A stretch of 50,246 nt of DNA from Clostridia bacterium (GTDB lineage: Bacteria; Bacillota_A; Clostridia; Christensenellales; Aristaeellaceae), in NCBI GenBank assembly GCA_017517815.1, contig JAFWYA010000034.1, positions 1 through 50,246 on the forward strand, given 5' to 3'. Shown in pieces: positions 15,432 through 24,050 of the stretch; positions within the stretch are counted from its first letter, which is position 1, and every line of letters starts with the position of its first letter. The translations under genes were made by a program, and so were the position numbers. The notes under the pieces were generated by a model. That model had not been told where the DNA came from. It worked only from the letters and a program-made list of their open reading frames with translations, and did no database searches.

Positions 15432-15920
15432 TTAACAAGCTGATTTCATGGACGAAACCATTTTATCATTGCTGAGCACCGTTACACGCTCACCCAGTTC
15501 AAAGGCGGGCAGAGGCTTGTATGCGTCGTAGTAGAACAGACGGTCGTCTTCAGGATCGTCCTTTTCACCTACGTTCAAAAGCATGGAGTAGCACTCCAGC
15601 CCGTCGTGATCGGTCACGTCTTTGGAGAAAAATTTGAACACGCCGGTGGTGGTGCGCATACGGTCGCCCAGCATGAAAGTAAGATGCCTGCGGTAGATGG
15701 CTGCAGGCCGCACGCATACCCCATAGCAGAAGATGAAGTAAGCGCCGCCTACGACTGTCAGCAAAGAGGTCAGCATCCACAGGCTGTCACTGCGCTGCAT
15801 ACGCCCGTATACAAACACAGCAATGGCGCAGATCAGTGCAATTGCAGAAGGAATGGCAGCCACCGCCCAGCGCCGGGCCAGCATTGCCTTCACATCACGC
15901 ATATCTTCCTGGGTATACAT
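15432..15920 (-). CDS. Uncharacterised two-span membrane protein
   Basis: The 162-residue protein has a short charged N-terminus, two hydrophobic helices (about 17-38 and 48-68) and a soluble C-terminal part of about 90 residues rich in acidic residues (E-K-D-D-P-E-D-D). No family was recognised. It starts 15 bases after the OadG-like gene ends and is probably the last gene of the sodium-pump operon, so an accessory role there is possible but unsupported by any motif. Confidence 0.65.
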   Translation of the reverse strand: MYTQEDMRDVKAMLARRWAVAAIPSAIALICAIAVFVYGRMQRSDSLWMLTSLLTVVGGAYFIFCYGVCVRPAAIYRRHLTFMLGDRMRTTTGVFKFFSKDVTDHDGLECYSMLLNVGEKDDPEDDRLFYYDAYKPLPAFELGERVTVLSNDKMVSSMKSAC

Positions 15921-15935
15921 GCTTCAGCCTCCTTC

Positions 15936-16184
15936 TCAGTCCTTGTTGCGGGGCTGGATCTTCTGCATCAGCTTGATGGTGATGAAGAACAGGGTCAGTA
16001 CCAGGAACACGCCCAACAGGCCCATCAGGGTGGTGAGCAGGCCCTTGGTGAACAGGGGCAGGGTGACCAGCGCGCTGTTGGCAACGGCCTCAGCAGCGGG
16101 CTCAACCGTCTCAATCAGTTCAGGAGCAGCCGTCGCAGTAATTTCAGCGGCAGCTTCGCTCAGCATCGAAAACCATTTCATCAT
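15936..16184 (-). CDS. Sodium-pumping decarboxylase gamma (OadG-like) subunit
   Basis: The 82-residue protein has an alanine/glutamate-rich N-terminal stretch followed by one membrane helix (about residues 50-74) reading G-L-L-T-T-L-M-G-L-L-G-V-F-L-V-L and a short basic tail. This is the size and topology of OadG/MmdD-type anchors that hold the biotin-dependent decarboxylase together. It lies 21 bases downstream of the beta-subunit gene, a conserved pairing. Sequence similarity in this family is weak, so the assignment leans on context. Confidence 0.7.
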   Translation of the reverse strand: MMKWFSMLSEAAAEITATAAPELIETVEPAAEAVANSALVTLPLFTKGLLTTLMGLLGVFLVLTLFFITIKLMQKIQPRNKD

Positions 16185-16205
16185 AATGAATTACTCCTCC
16201 ACAAA

Positions 16206-17426
16206 TTACCAGATACCGCCCAGCATCATGCTGACCAGCGTGATGACCATGCCGCCGGCCACGATGGAGCCCAGCTGACCGGAAACGTTGGCGCTGATGG
16301 ACTGCATGAGGATGAAGTTGTAGGGATCTTCCTCCTTGGCGATCTTCTGGATAACGCGCGCGCTCATGGGGAAGGCGGAGATACCGGCAGCGCCGACCAT
16401 GGGGTTGATCTTCTTCTTGCGGAACATGTTCAGAGCCTTGGCAAACAGCACGCCGCCGGCGGTGTCAAACACAAAGGCGAACAGGCCCAGCGCCATGATG
16501 AGCAGCGTGTCCAGGCGCAGGAAGTTCTCGGCAACCATGGTGCCGCCGATGGTGATGCCAAGCAGAATGGTGACCAGGTTGGCCAGCTCGTTCTGGGCGG
16601 TCTTGCTCAGGCGTTCCAGCACGCCGCACTCGCGGATGAGGTTGCCAAACATCAGGGAGCCTACCAGCGGAGCGCTCATGGGCACGATGATGCCGGCAAC
16701 GGCGGTTACGATGATGGGGAACAGGATGAGGGCCAGCTTGGAAGCGCGCTCCTCGTTGTAGTCCATGCGGATCATGCGTTCCTTTTTGGTGGTCAGGGCC
16801 TTGATGACCGGGGGCTGGATGACGGGCACCAGCGACATGTAGCTGTAGGCAGCCACGCTGATGGGGGCCATGTAGTCCTTCAGGTCAAAGTGGTTGGCCA
16901 CGTACAGGGTGGTGGGGCCGTCGGCAGCGCCGATGATGCCGATGGCAGAGGCCAGGCGCAGGATCAGGCTTTCATCGCCGGCGGTGGCGGGCAGCACGAT
17001 GGGGATGAGAATCAGGGAAACCAGGAAGGTGGCGAAGATGCCGAACTGGGCAGCAGCGCCGAAGAAGATCATGCTGGGATCCTTGAGCAGGGGAGAGAAG
17101 TCGATCATGGCGCCAACGCCGATGAAGATGAGAATGGGGAACAGTTCATTGGCGATACCGGCATTGAACAGCACCGTCAGGAAGCCATGCTCGCCCAGAG
17201 CGCTGGCAGCACCGATGCCGGTAACGGCGTCGATGACAGGGGGCAGGTTGGCCAGAATGGCGCCAAAGCCGATGGGCAAAAGCAGAGCGGGTTCATAGTC
17301 CTTTTTGATAGCCAGGTAGATGAGCACGCCAGCGATGACAAACATAGCAAGCGTTTTCAGGCCTGCACCGGAGAACAGGTACAGTACGCCGGAAAACAGT
17401 TCCTTGAGGATGGCTGCGATATCCAA
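16206..17426 (-). CDS. Sodium ion-translocating decarboxylase beta subunit
   Basis: The 406-residue integral membrane protein has many hydrophobic segments and the family signatures G-I-G-A-M-I/V-D-F-S-P-L, D-G-P-T-T-L-Y-V-A-N, and N-A-G-I-A-N-E-L-F-P. It is the channel subunit (OadB/GcdB/MmdB) that releases CO2 from carboxybiotin and exports Na+, using decarboxylation of oxaloacetate, glutaconyl-CoA or methylmalonyl-CoA. The alpha subunit and biotin carrier that decide the substrate are not in this window. GGGAGG upstream supports the start at 17426. It lies 72 bases after rodA on the same strand with no clear terminator between. Confidence 0.92.
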   Translation of the reverse strand: MDIAAILKELFSGVLYLFSGAGLKTLAMFVIAGVLIYLAIKKDYEPALLLPIGFGAILANLPPVIDAVTGIGAASALGEHGFLTVLFNAGIANELFPILIFIGVGAMIDFSPLLKDPSMIFFGAAAQFGIFATFLVSLILIPIVLPATAGDESLILRLASAIGIIGAADGPTTLYVANHFDLKDYMAPISVAAYSYMSLVPVIQPPVIKALTTKKERMIRMDYNEERASKLALILFPIIVTAVAGIIVPMSAPLVGSLMFGNLIRECGVLERLSKTAQNELANLVTILLGITIGGTMVAENFLRLDTLLIMALGLFAFVFDTAGGVLFAKALNMFRKKKINPMVGAAGISAFPMSARVIQKIAKEEDPYNFILMQSISANVSGQLGSIVAGGMVITLVSMMLGGIW

Positions 17427-17498
17427 GGTGTTTCCTCCCTTAAGTGTGTTTTATAACAATGCCTATGCGCATTATTATCCTGTTGTCCTGGTCGGCGC

Positions 17499-18707
17499 TC
17501 AGCGCATCGACCATTTGCGCGACGTCTGCGTTTGCGGCGTAATGCCGGGCATTGTGGTCACGCTTCGGTTTTTGGTCACGTTGAGCACCATGCCGATGCC
17601 GATCATGTTTGTGACCATGTTGCTGCCTCCGTAACTGAGGAACGGCAGCGGAATACCGGTAACGGGCATCAGGCCGGTGGTCATGCCCACGTTTTCAAAC
17701 ACGTGGAACAGAAGCATCGCCATTACGCCGATGATGATCATCTGACCAAAACGGTCCAGCGTATACCTGGCCAGATGAAGCATGCGCAGAAGAATCAGCA
17801 GATAGCCAAGAATCACCAGCGCGCAGCCGATGAAGCCGAAGGCCTCGCCGATGGTGGAGAAGATGAAGTCCGTCCAGTCTTCAGGCACATAGTCCAGCTG
17901 GCTGAAAGCGCCCTGCACAAAGGTACCGCGGCCAGTAAGCCCGCCGGAACCGATGGCGATTTTGGAGTTGTTCACCTGATAGGTGGCACTTTCGTCCACC
18001 AACGCAGGGTTGACAAAGCTGAGGATGCGTTCCAGACGGTAGTTGCTGGAGCCGCTGGCCACCATGTAGCCATACAGCAGCGCAATGCCGGAAACGCCTG
18101 CCGCAATGATGGCGAACATGATTTTGATGCGCAGGCCGCCGAAGAACATCATGATGCCAAACACGAAGATCATAACCAGAACCGATCCCATTTCGCCCTG
18201 CAGAAGCGTAAGGCCCCACGGGATGGCCATCAGCACACCCAGACGGATCCAGCTGCGCATGTTGCTCAAAGGGTCAGTCTCAGTTTCCAGATGTTTGGCA
18301 ATAACAATGATACAAGCCAGCTTAACGAACTCGGACGGCTGAATGGTGTAGCCCCAGATCAGGTCGGTCCAGGCCTTAACGCCCTGTGCCTGGTTGGTGA
18401 TGAGCGTGACGGCCAGCAGGCCGCAGGCTGCATAGTAAAACAGGATGGCGCGGCGGCGTACAAAGTCGTAGGAGATCACGTAGGTCACAACACCGATGAT
18501 GATGGGGGAGATCATCAGGAAGATGGCCTGACGCATGCCGTAATAAGAGGAAACGATGTAGTTGAGCAGTGTGTCCTCAGTGGATGAGGATACGCTGAAT
18601 GTGGCGACGGAAACCGACAAAACGCCGAATGCCGCCATGGCAAAAACCATGATGACCAGGGGCAGGTCGAAATGCGCGCGTGAATGACGCGACTCATTGA
18701 CCATCAT
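17499..18707 (-). CDS. rodA: Rod-shape peptidoglycan polymerase RodA (SEDS family)
   Basis: The 402-residue protein has about ten membrane helices. SEDS signatures include W-G-Y-T-I-Q-P-S-E-F-V-K-L-A, the catalytic-loop region, and near the end G-M-T-T-G-L-M-P-V-T-G-I-P-L-P-F-L-S-Y-G-G-S. RodA polymerises lipid II glycan strands during side-wall growth and works with the class B PBP encoded two genes upstream. GGAGGTGA precedes the start. It is the last gene of the shape operon, only 21 bases after minD. Confidence 0.92.
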   Translation of the reverse strand: MMVNESRHSRAHFDLPLVIMVFAMAAFGVLSVSVATFSVSSSTEDTLLNYIVSSYYGMRQAIFLMISPIIIGVVTYVISYDFVRRRAILFYYAACGLLAVTLITNQAQGVKAWTDLIWGYTIQPSEFVKLACIIVIAKHLETETDPLSNMRSWIRLGVLMAIPWGLTLLQGEMGSVLVMIFVFGIMMFFGGLRIKIMFAIIAAGVSGIALLYGYMVASGSSNYRLERILSFVNPALVDESATYQVNNSKIAIGSGGLTGRGTFVQGAFSQLDYVPEDWTDFIFSTIGEAFGFIGCALVILGYLLILLRMLHLARYTLDRFGQMIIIGVMAMLLFHVFENVGMTTGLMPVTGIPLPFLSYGGSNMVTNMIGIGMVLNVTKNRSVTTMPGITPQTQTSRKWSMR

Positions 18708-18728
18708 AGAGAAGATTCACCTCCCGTT

Positions 18729-19526
18729 TCAGGTAAGGGAGATTCCGTTGGGTTTCTTCCAGCGGAACAGCCCGCGCTTTTGGGGTTCAAACACGGGCAT
18801 GGGGATGGAGTCGCCCAGGAAGCGCTGGGCGATGCGGTCGATCGCTGCCTGCGCAGGGCAGGTACGCTCCATAAAACTTTCATGCTGATTAACGGCGGCC
18901 AGCACGGCGCGGTCGTCTGGAATGCAGCCCAGGAGAGGCACGTCCAGCGTGGCAGCCACTACCTGAGGACTGTACATTTCGCCGCTTAAAACCATTTCAG
19001 GGATCACACGGTTAACGATCAGCATCGGGCGGCTTTTGCCGCTTTCCTCCAGCAGGGCGATCACACGTTCTGCATCGCGGATGGCGATATCATCCGCCGT
19101 GGTGACCAGAATGCTGTGATCGGCGGCGGACAGCAGGTTTTTCACCCCGCGGCCAATGCCTGCCGGCGCGTCCAGAAACACATAGCCCGCACGCTTTTTC
19201 AGCTTTTTGACGATGCGGTCCATGTCGTCAGCGTCCATGTCGCTCACGTCGCCCAGCTGAGAGGCGGGCAGCAGGCTGAGACCTTCGTGCAGCGTGTGAG
19301 GAATGAGCGCATACTTGATTTTGCAGTCTTTGCGCGCTACGTCCAGTGCGTCATAGACCACCTTGTTGTGCATGTTGTAAAGCATATCCAGGCTGCGCAG
19401 GCCCATATCGGCATCCACGCAGCAGCACTTCATGTCGCGCCGGGCAAGTGCAAGCGCCAGCGAGGAGGTCACCATGGATTTGCCTACGCCGCCCTTGCCG
19501 GACAGGATCACCCATGCCTGACTCAT
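18729..19526 (-). CDS. minD: MinD-like septum-site ATPase
   Basis: The 265-residue ParA/MinD ATPase has the deviant Walker A motif S-G-K-G-G-V-G-K-S at 9-17, Walker A' D-A-D-M-G, and F-L-D-A-P-A-G-I-G in the switch region. The C-terminal tail (K-R-G-L-F-R-W-K-K) could be the amphipathic membrane-targeting helix. MinD normally partners with MinC to block FtsZ rings at the poles. Neither minC nor minE is in this window, and the gene lies between the PBP2 and rodA genes. AGGAGGCG precedes the ATG at 19526. Confidence 0.85.
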   Translation of the reverse strand: MSQAWVILSGKGGVGKSMVTSSLALALARRDMKCCCVDADMGLRSLDMLYNMHNKVVYDALDVARKDCKIKYALIPHTLHEGLSLLPASQLGDVSDMDADDMDRIVKKLKKRAGYVFLDAPAGIGRGVKNLLSAADHSILVTTADDIAIRDAERVIALLEESGKSRPMLIVNRVIPEMVLSGEMYSPQVVAATLDVPLLGCIPDDRAVLAAVNQHESFMERTCPAQAAIDRIAQRFLGDSIPMPVFEPQKRGLFRWKKPNGISLT

Positions 19527-19550
19527 TTGAAACGCCTCCTGCCAATTTGA

Positions 19551-22214
19551 TTACGGTGCCAGCTGGTTGCCGCTGGGGAAGATGCTGTTTTCGTTGCGCA
19601 GCGTCTTCTGATCCAGATACCATTCCACAAAGTCGCGCGCAGCCACTGCGCCCTGACCACCGCTGAAGCCGCTGGGAATGAACACAACCACAGCGATCTC
19701 CGGCGCTTCGGTCACGACCGGCACGCCATCGATGGTTTCGGATTTGTAGGGGGCCAGCATAACGAACCACGAGTTGTTTTCAAGGTCGATGGTGGTGACC
19801 TCAGCGGTACCTGTTTTCGCGCATACGCGGTCCTGATACTTCCAGTTGCGGAAGTACTTACCTGCAGTACCGCTCTCGTCAACTACGCCTTCCATGCCTT
19901 TGAGGATGTATGCCAGATACTCCTCTGAATTTTCAAATTCGTTCATCATGCTGGGGGTACGCTGGCTGACGATGTCGCCTTCGGGCGAGGTGATGGAGTC
20001 AACCAGCATCAGGTTGTATACCTTGCCGCCGTTGCCCAATGCCGCAACATAGCGGCTGACAGCAGCGGGCGTGACCACGGTGATGGACTGGCCGATGGCG
20101 ACCTGTACCGTCTGCGAAGCACCCCACTTGATATCGTTGAGGTAGTTGAATGTATCGCCGATGATGGCCTGTGTGTAGACCATGTCACGGGTCATGTTGA
20201 GTTCTTCCATCAGGATGGGACGCATTTCGCGCAGCCACAGTTCGCCGTTGGAGCCCTGGTCGGTGTTGACGGCCATGTCCATCAGGCGCTTGACGCATTT
20301 GTTGAGGCGCTCATCATCATAGGTGATGTTTCGGCTGGCGCCCTGGTTGCGCAGGTGCTTTTTGAGCGAGTTGAATACGATGATGGGAACGGCGGTATCC
20401 TGCGAAGATTCGTCCATGGCCTTGTCAGGGTCGTAAAGACTGGTTTGGCAGCCAACAACGCTGCGTTCTTCGCCGGGCAGGTCGACGCCTGTTTTGCTGG
20501 TGAGGCCAAACTCGCTGGCGTACTGGTACATGCGGGTCTCACCCAGACGGTAACCCAGTGTATAGAAGAAGTAGTTGCAGCTGTTCTGCAGGCCCTGAAT
20601 GATGGTCTGATGCTGGTGCTGATAACGCAGGCCTTCGCCAATCCAGCACTTAGGCGCCTGAGATTCGACGCTGGTGACCAGCATGAAGCGGCCTTCGTCG
20701 TTGATGGTTTCGTTGACGTACAGTTCGCCTTCAATCAGCGCGCCGAGCGAAGAGACCATCTTGAAAATGGAGCCGGGGGTGCCGCGCGCGTGAATGTTGT
20801 AGTTCATCAGCACATTGCGCGTGTCGGTCAGAATGGCGGCGCGCTCGGGGCCGCCCTCAACCATGGTGTTTAAGTCAAAGGTGGGGTAGTTGGCCATGGC
20901 CAGCACGCGGCCTTCCATGTCCACAACCATCATGGCGGCACGTTCAGCCAGCGAAAGGGGATACTTTTCCCAGTTGCGGCTTTCGATATCGCCCTTATTG
21001 CTTTCCAGCCAGCTCTGGTTCATCAGCTTGCCTTCCTGCACGCTGCGGGTATCCAGCACGTTGTTGGCCAGTGCGCGTTCGGCCTGCTGCTGATAGCTGG
21101 CCTTGATGGTAAGCTTTACGTTGTTGCCGTCTTCGGGTTCGGTGTAACTGAGCTCACGGGTGATCTTGCCGACGCTGTCGCGTTCGACGATGCGGTAGCC
21201 CTGTCTGAGATCGCTGTTCTGGGTCAGCCAGTCTTCCATGGAGGCTTCGATACCGTCCACGCCGATGGTGTCGGAGAACTTGTAGCCCTTTTCAGACAGC
21301 TCCAGCCACTTGGCGGTAGAGGGAATGGCGCCCATATAGCCGATGACCTGGGCTGCCAGCGTACCGCGCGGATAAATACGCTTGGTACCCATGGCGATCT
21401 CCATGCCCGGCAGCGTCATGGACTGGGTTTCGATCTGAATAACGGTTTCGTAGGGCACGTCTTCAGCAATGACGATGGGCTGGGAGTTGAACAGGTTCAT
21501 CTGCATTTCGGAATAGACGGCCATGACTTTGAGCATGGTCTCTTCATCTAGCCAGATGCAGTCCACATAGGCGTCGCCTTCTTTTTCCTTGAGCGCGTCG
21601 ATATCTGCCTGGCAGGTAGCAATGCGGAAGCGGCTCTTGAGACGGTCGATGCACATTTCAGCGGTGGGATAGCTGAGGGCGCCCAGATAGTGGTTGCTGC
21701 GCCACTGCGATTCGCGGGTCTGCAGAACGCTTTCGCTGACGCCGGAGCCGAAGTTGAACTCCCACTGCGGGTTTTCCACCGGGATCTCGATTACGGTACC
21801 GTCTTCCAGCGTGACCTTTTCAGGCTGCTGGCGGCGGATGACGAAGGAGACCTTCAGCTCGTTTCCGCGGGATTCGATGATTTCGATCGTGCGGCGGATG
21901 GAGTCAGTCAGCGCAGCATATTCAGCCTTGCTGTTCTGGCTGGCGTCGCGGTAGAAGGTAACGTTGTAGATATCCTCGTCACGGGCAAGGATGACGGCGT
22001 CAGCGTCGGTGATCATGCCGCGGCTGCCGCGCAGGGTGATGGTTTTGGTACGGCGGGTTTCAGCGCTTTCGGTATAGTCCTCGCTGTCCAAAAGCTGCAG
22101 ACGGAATACGCCGCTGAGCAGATAAAGAAACATCAGCAGCAGTATGATCAGAAATGTCAGATAACGGCCGCCCAGATTATAGGTTTGCTGGGATGCGGCA
22201 CTGCGTTTTCTCAA
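19551..22214 (-). CDS. mrdA: Class B penicillin-binding protein 2 (elongasome transpeptidase)
   Basis: The 887-residue protein has an N-terminal cytoplasmic tail and one membrane anchor (about 17-38), a dimerisation/pedestal region, and a C-terminal transpeptidase domain. The active-site S482 lies in G-S-I-F-K; the S-x-N motif is S-C-N and the third motif is K-T-G-T. It crosslinks peptidoglycan with RodA in side-wall growth. It is longer than the roughly 600-700 residues usual for PBP2, as seen in some Clostridia with insertions in the pedestal. The start is TTG at 22214 preceded by GGAGGTGA. Genes on both sides belong to the same elongation machinery. Confidence 0.92.
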   Translation of the reverse strand: MRKRSAASQQTYNLGGRYLTFLIILLLMFLYLLSGVFRLQLLDSEDYTESAETRRTKTITLRGSRGMITDADAVILARDEDIYNVTFYRDASQNSKAEYAALTDSIRRTIEIIESRGNELKVSFVIRRQQPEKVTLEDGTVIEIPVENPQWEFNFGSGVSESVLQTRESQWRSNHYLGALSYPTAEMCIDRLKSRFRIATCQADIDALKEKEGDAYVDCIWLDEETMLKVMAVYSEMQMNLFNSQPIVIAEDVPYETVIQIETQSMTLPGMEIAMGTKRIYPRGTLAAQVIGYMGAIPSTAKWLELSEKGYKFSDTIGVDGIEASMEDWLTQNSDLRQGYRIVERDSVGKITRELSYTEPEDGNNVKLTIKASYQQQAERALANNVLDTRSVQEGKLMNQSWLESNKGDIESRNWEKYPLSLAERAAMMVVDMEGRVLAMANYPTFDLNTMVEGGPERAAILTDTRNVLMNYNIHARGTPGSIFKMVSSLGALIEGELYVNETINDEGRFMLVTSVESQAPKCWIGEGLRYQHQHQTIIQGLQNSCNYFFYTLGYRLGETRMYQYASEFGLTSKTGVDLPGEERSVVGCQTSLYDPDKAMDESSQDTAVPIIVFNSLKKHLRNQGASRNITYDDERLNKCVKRLMDMAVNTDQGSNGELWLREMRPILMEELNMTRDMVYTQAIIGDTFNYLNDIKWGASQTVQVAIGQSITVVTPAAVSRYVAALGNGGKVYNLMLVDSITSPEGDIVSQRTPSMMNEFENSEEYLAYILKGMEGVVDESGTAGKYFRNWKYQDRVCAKTGTAEVTTIDLENNSWFVMLAPYKSETIDGVPVVTEAPEIAVVVFIPSGFSGGQGAVAARDFVEWYLDQKTLRNENSIFPSGNQLAP

Positions 22215-22262
22215 TGAGATTCACCTCCCGGAAAAAGGATGCACAGGAGTGAGCAAAAAGGT

Positions 22263-22808
22263 TCAGCGCGCTTTGCGCAGGCGATAGGTGCCCAGCCACC
22301 AGCGGATGGGGAACTGGAACACGCCGGCAAGCGCCATGGTGTAGACCATGTCGGTAATGGCGCGGCCCCAGTGGGCAGCATCGAGCGTAACGCCGGAAAG
22401 ATAAGTGTAGATCAGGTTGACGCCTTCAAACACACCGGTGCTGGTGCCTGCGCACAGAATGGTGCGCAGGTGGGGATTCCACTGCGTGCCGCGCTTGCCC
22501 TGGGTGAGCTCTTCCTCCAACTTGCGTTCGCTCTTGTCTGAGAACATCAGCGCGCCCAGCATGGCGCACACCGGGTAGGCAATCAGGCTGATGTAGTCAA
22601 GCGCGGGCAGCATAATTTCGAGCAGGTAGCCCACCGTGAGCGACATGACAAATGCGTACTTGCGGCCCAAACACACCGTGACCACGGCGATGAGCGCAAA
22701 CGCAGGGTTTGGCGCTACACCGCCGATGGCAATGGGTTCTGCCACTGTGGCCTGCAAAAGATAGGCTAGCAGCGTCAGCACAAAGAATTTCAGTGTTTTT
22801 TTGAACAC
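22263..22808 (-). CDS. mreD: Rod-shape protein MreD
   Basis: The 181-residue protein is strongly hydrophobic with about five membrane helices and ends with a short basic tail, as MreD does. Sequence conservation is low, and the assignment rests on topology and its position directly after mreC and before the PBP2 gene. It starts with GTG at 22808, two bases after the mreC stop, using the GGAGG inside the end of mreC, so translation is coupled. It should link the cytoskeletal MreB to the PBP/RodA complex in the membrane. Confidence 0.88.
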   Translation of the reverse strand: MFKKTLKFFVLTLLAYLLQATVAEPIAIGGVAPNPAFALIAVVTVCLGRKYAFVMSLTVGYLLEIMLPALDYISLIAYPVCAMLGALMFSDKSERKLEEELTQGKRGTQWNPHLRTILCAGTSTGVFEGVNLIYTYLSGVTLDAAHWGRAITDMVYTMALAGVFQFPIRWWLGTYRLRKAR

Positions 22809-22810
22809 GG

Positions 22811-24031
22811 TCAGTCATCCTCCACCGTCAGGTCAAGCGGGGGCGCAGTGGGCGTGGGGCTGGCCGTGGGCGGCAGCGTGAACCCGTAGCTGGGTTCGTC
22901 GCTGACGCCGGTGGGCACCTTGTACTCGTAGCTGGTATCCGCGTCGATGGTGGGTGCGGGCGTGATGACGATCTGCGTGCCGTCCTCGGCGAGGATCACT
23001 GTGGGCGTGGGCGCAGGCGTGGGTTCGGGCGTGGGTGCCAGCTGATAGAAGTCGCTGCCGATCTGGATGGTGGGCACGGGCTGCGGCGTATCCAGCGGCG
23101 TGATGGTAATCTCGTCGGTATCCACGCGCTGTTCAACAGCGCCGGCCTCGGGCTGATAACGCAGTACGATCACATATTCGATGTGCTGGAAGTCCGCCTG
23201 AGGTTCCACCACGACGAACTGCTTGTTGCTTTCCATGCCGCGCGTGCTTTCGCGCACGGTGCCGATCGGAATGCCCTTGGGGAAGGACATGCCCACGCCG
23301 CTGGTAACCACCAGGTCGCCCGGGCGGGGCAGGGTATCTTCGGGCAGATAGTACATGCGGCACTGGGCCGTGCCATCCACGCCCAGCGTGCCGCGCACAG
23401 TGCCCTGATCACGGGAGGAGGAGATGAGGCCGGCGATGGAGGCCTCGCTGTCGATGATGGTACGCACGGTGCTCTTGGTTTCGCTCACGTTGTAGGTGTA
23501 GCCGACCAGCGCGCCGTCCATGGTGACGGCCATGTAATCCTCCACGCCGTCACGAAGGCCCTTGTTGATGGTGAAAACCGAGAAATAGTTGCCGCTTTCG
23601 CGCCCGATGACGGTGGCGACCAGCGGGTTCATGCTCTCGTTGACGGAAATTTCGTCGTAAAGGTTTTCATAAACGCTCAGCTTATGCTGCAGCTCTTCCA
23701 CCAGCATGGCATCGTACACCAGCTGCTCGTTTTCCTGCTTGAGGTTGTTGTATTCCAGCTCGATGCGCGCACGCAGCTTGAGCTTGTAAAGGTAATCCAC
23801 CACCCAGTCCACCACGGAAGAAAAGCCGTTCTGGACAGGGGTGAGGACGCTGGCCACCTGATTTTCAGGCACGGCCAGCAGTTCGTTTCCGGTGATGAGG
23901 TGGAACAGGTGCATGCCTGCCAGCCCCATCAGGACCACGATGATCACAAAGATCAGCACGCGGCGAAGACCCCGCAGCAGGCGGTTGTCCGATGCGCGCT
24001 TGCGATCTGTCTTGGGTGCTTTGGATCTCAT
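22811..24031 (-). CDS. mreC: Rod-shape protein MreC with a Pro/Thr-rich tail
   Basis: The 406-residue protein has a basic cytoplasmic start, one membrane helix (about 21-42), a coiled-coil stretch near 70-110 and the beta-barrel MreC domain (G-L-R-D-G-V near 145, G-D-L-V-V-T-S-G-V-G, F-P-K-G-I-P-I-G-T-V). It ends with about 100 residues of low complexity containing T-P-E-P-T-P-A-P-T-P repeats, which usual MreC proteins of about 280 residues lack. Start 24031 is preferred over 24037 because GGAGG lies six bases upstream of it. It scaffolds the elongation complex outside the membrane. Confidence 0.9.
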   Translation of the reverse strand: MRSKAPKTDRKRASDNRLLRGLRRVLIFVIIVVLMGLAGMHLFHLITGNELLAVPENQVASVLTPVQNGFSSVVDWVVDYLYKLKLRARIELEYNNLKQENEQLVYDAMLVEELQHKLSVYENLYDEISVNESMNPLVATVIGRESGNYFSVFTINKGLRDGVEDYMAVTMDGALVGYTYNVSETKSTVRTIIDSEASIAGLISSSRDQGTVRGTLGVDGTAQCRMYYLPEDTLPRPGDLVVTSGVGMSFPKGIPIGTVRESTRGMESNKQFVVVEPQADFQHIEYVIVLRYQPEAGAVEQRVDTDEITITPLDTPQPVPTIQIGSDFYQLAPTPEPTPAPTPTVILAEDGTQIVITPAPTIDADTSYEYKVPTGVSDEPSYGFTLPPTASPTPTAPPLDLTVEDD

Positions 24032-24050
24032 GAGCATCCTCCAAAAGGCG

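Noticed and set aside
15606..17456. A 616-codon open frame opposite the sodium-pump genes, rich in His, Gln and Gly
   Set aside because: Composition is typical of an antisense shadow of membrane-protein codons.
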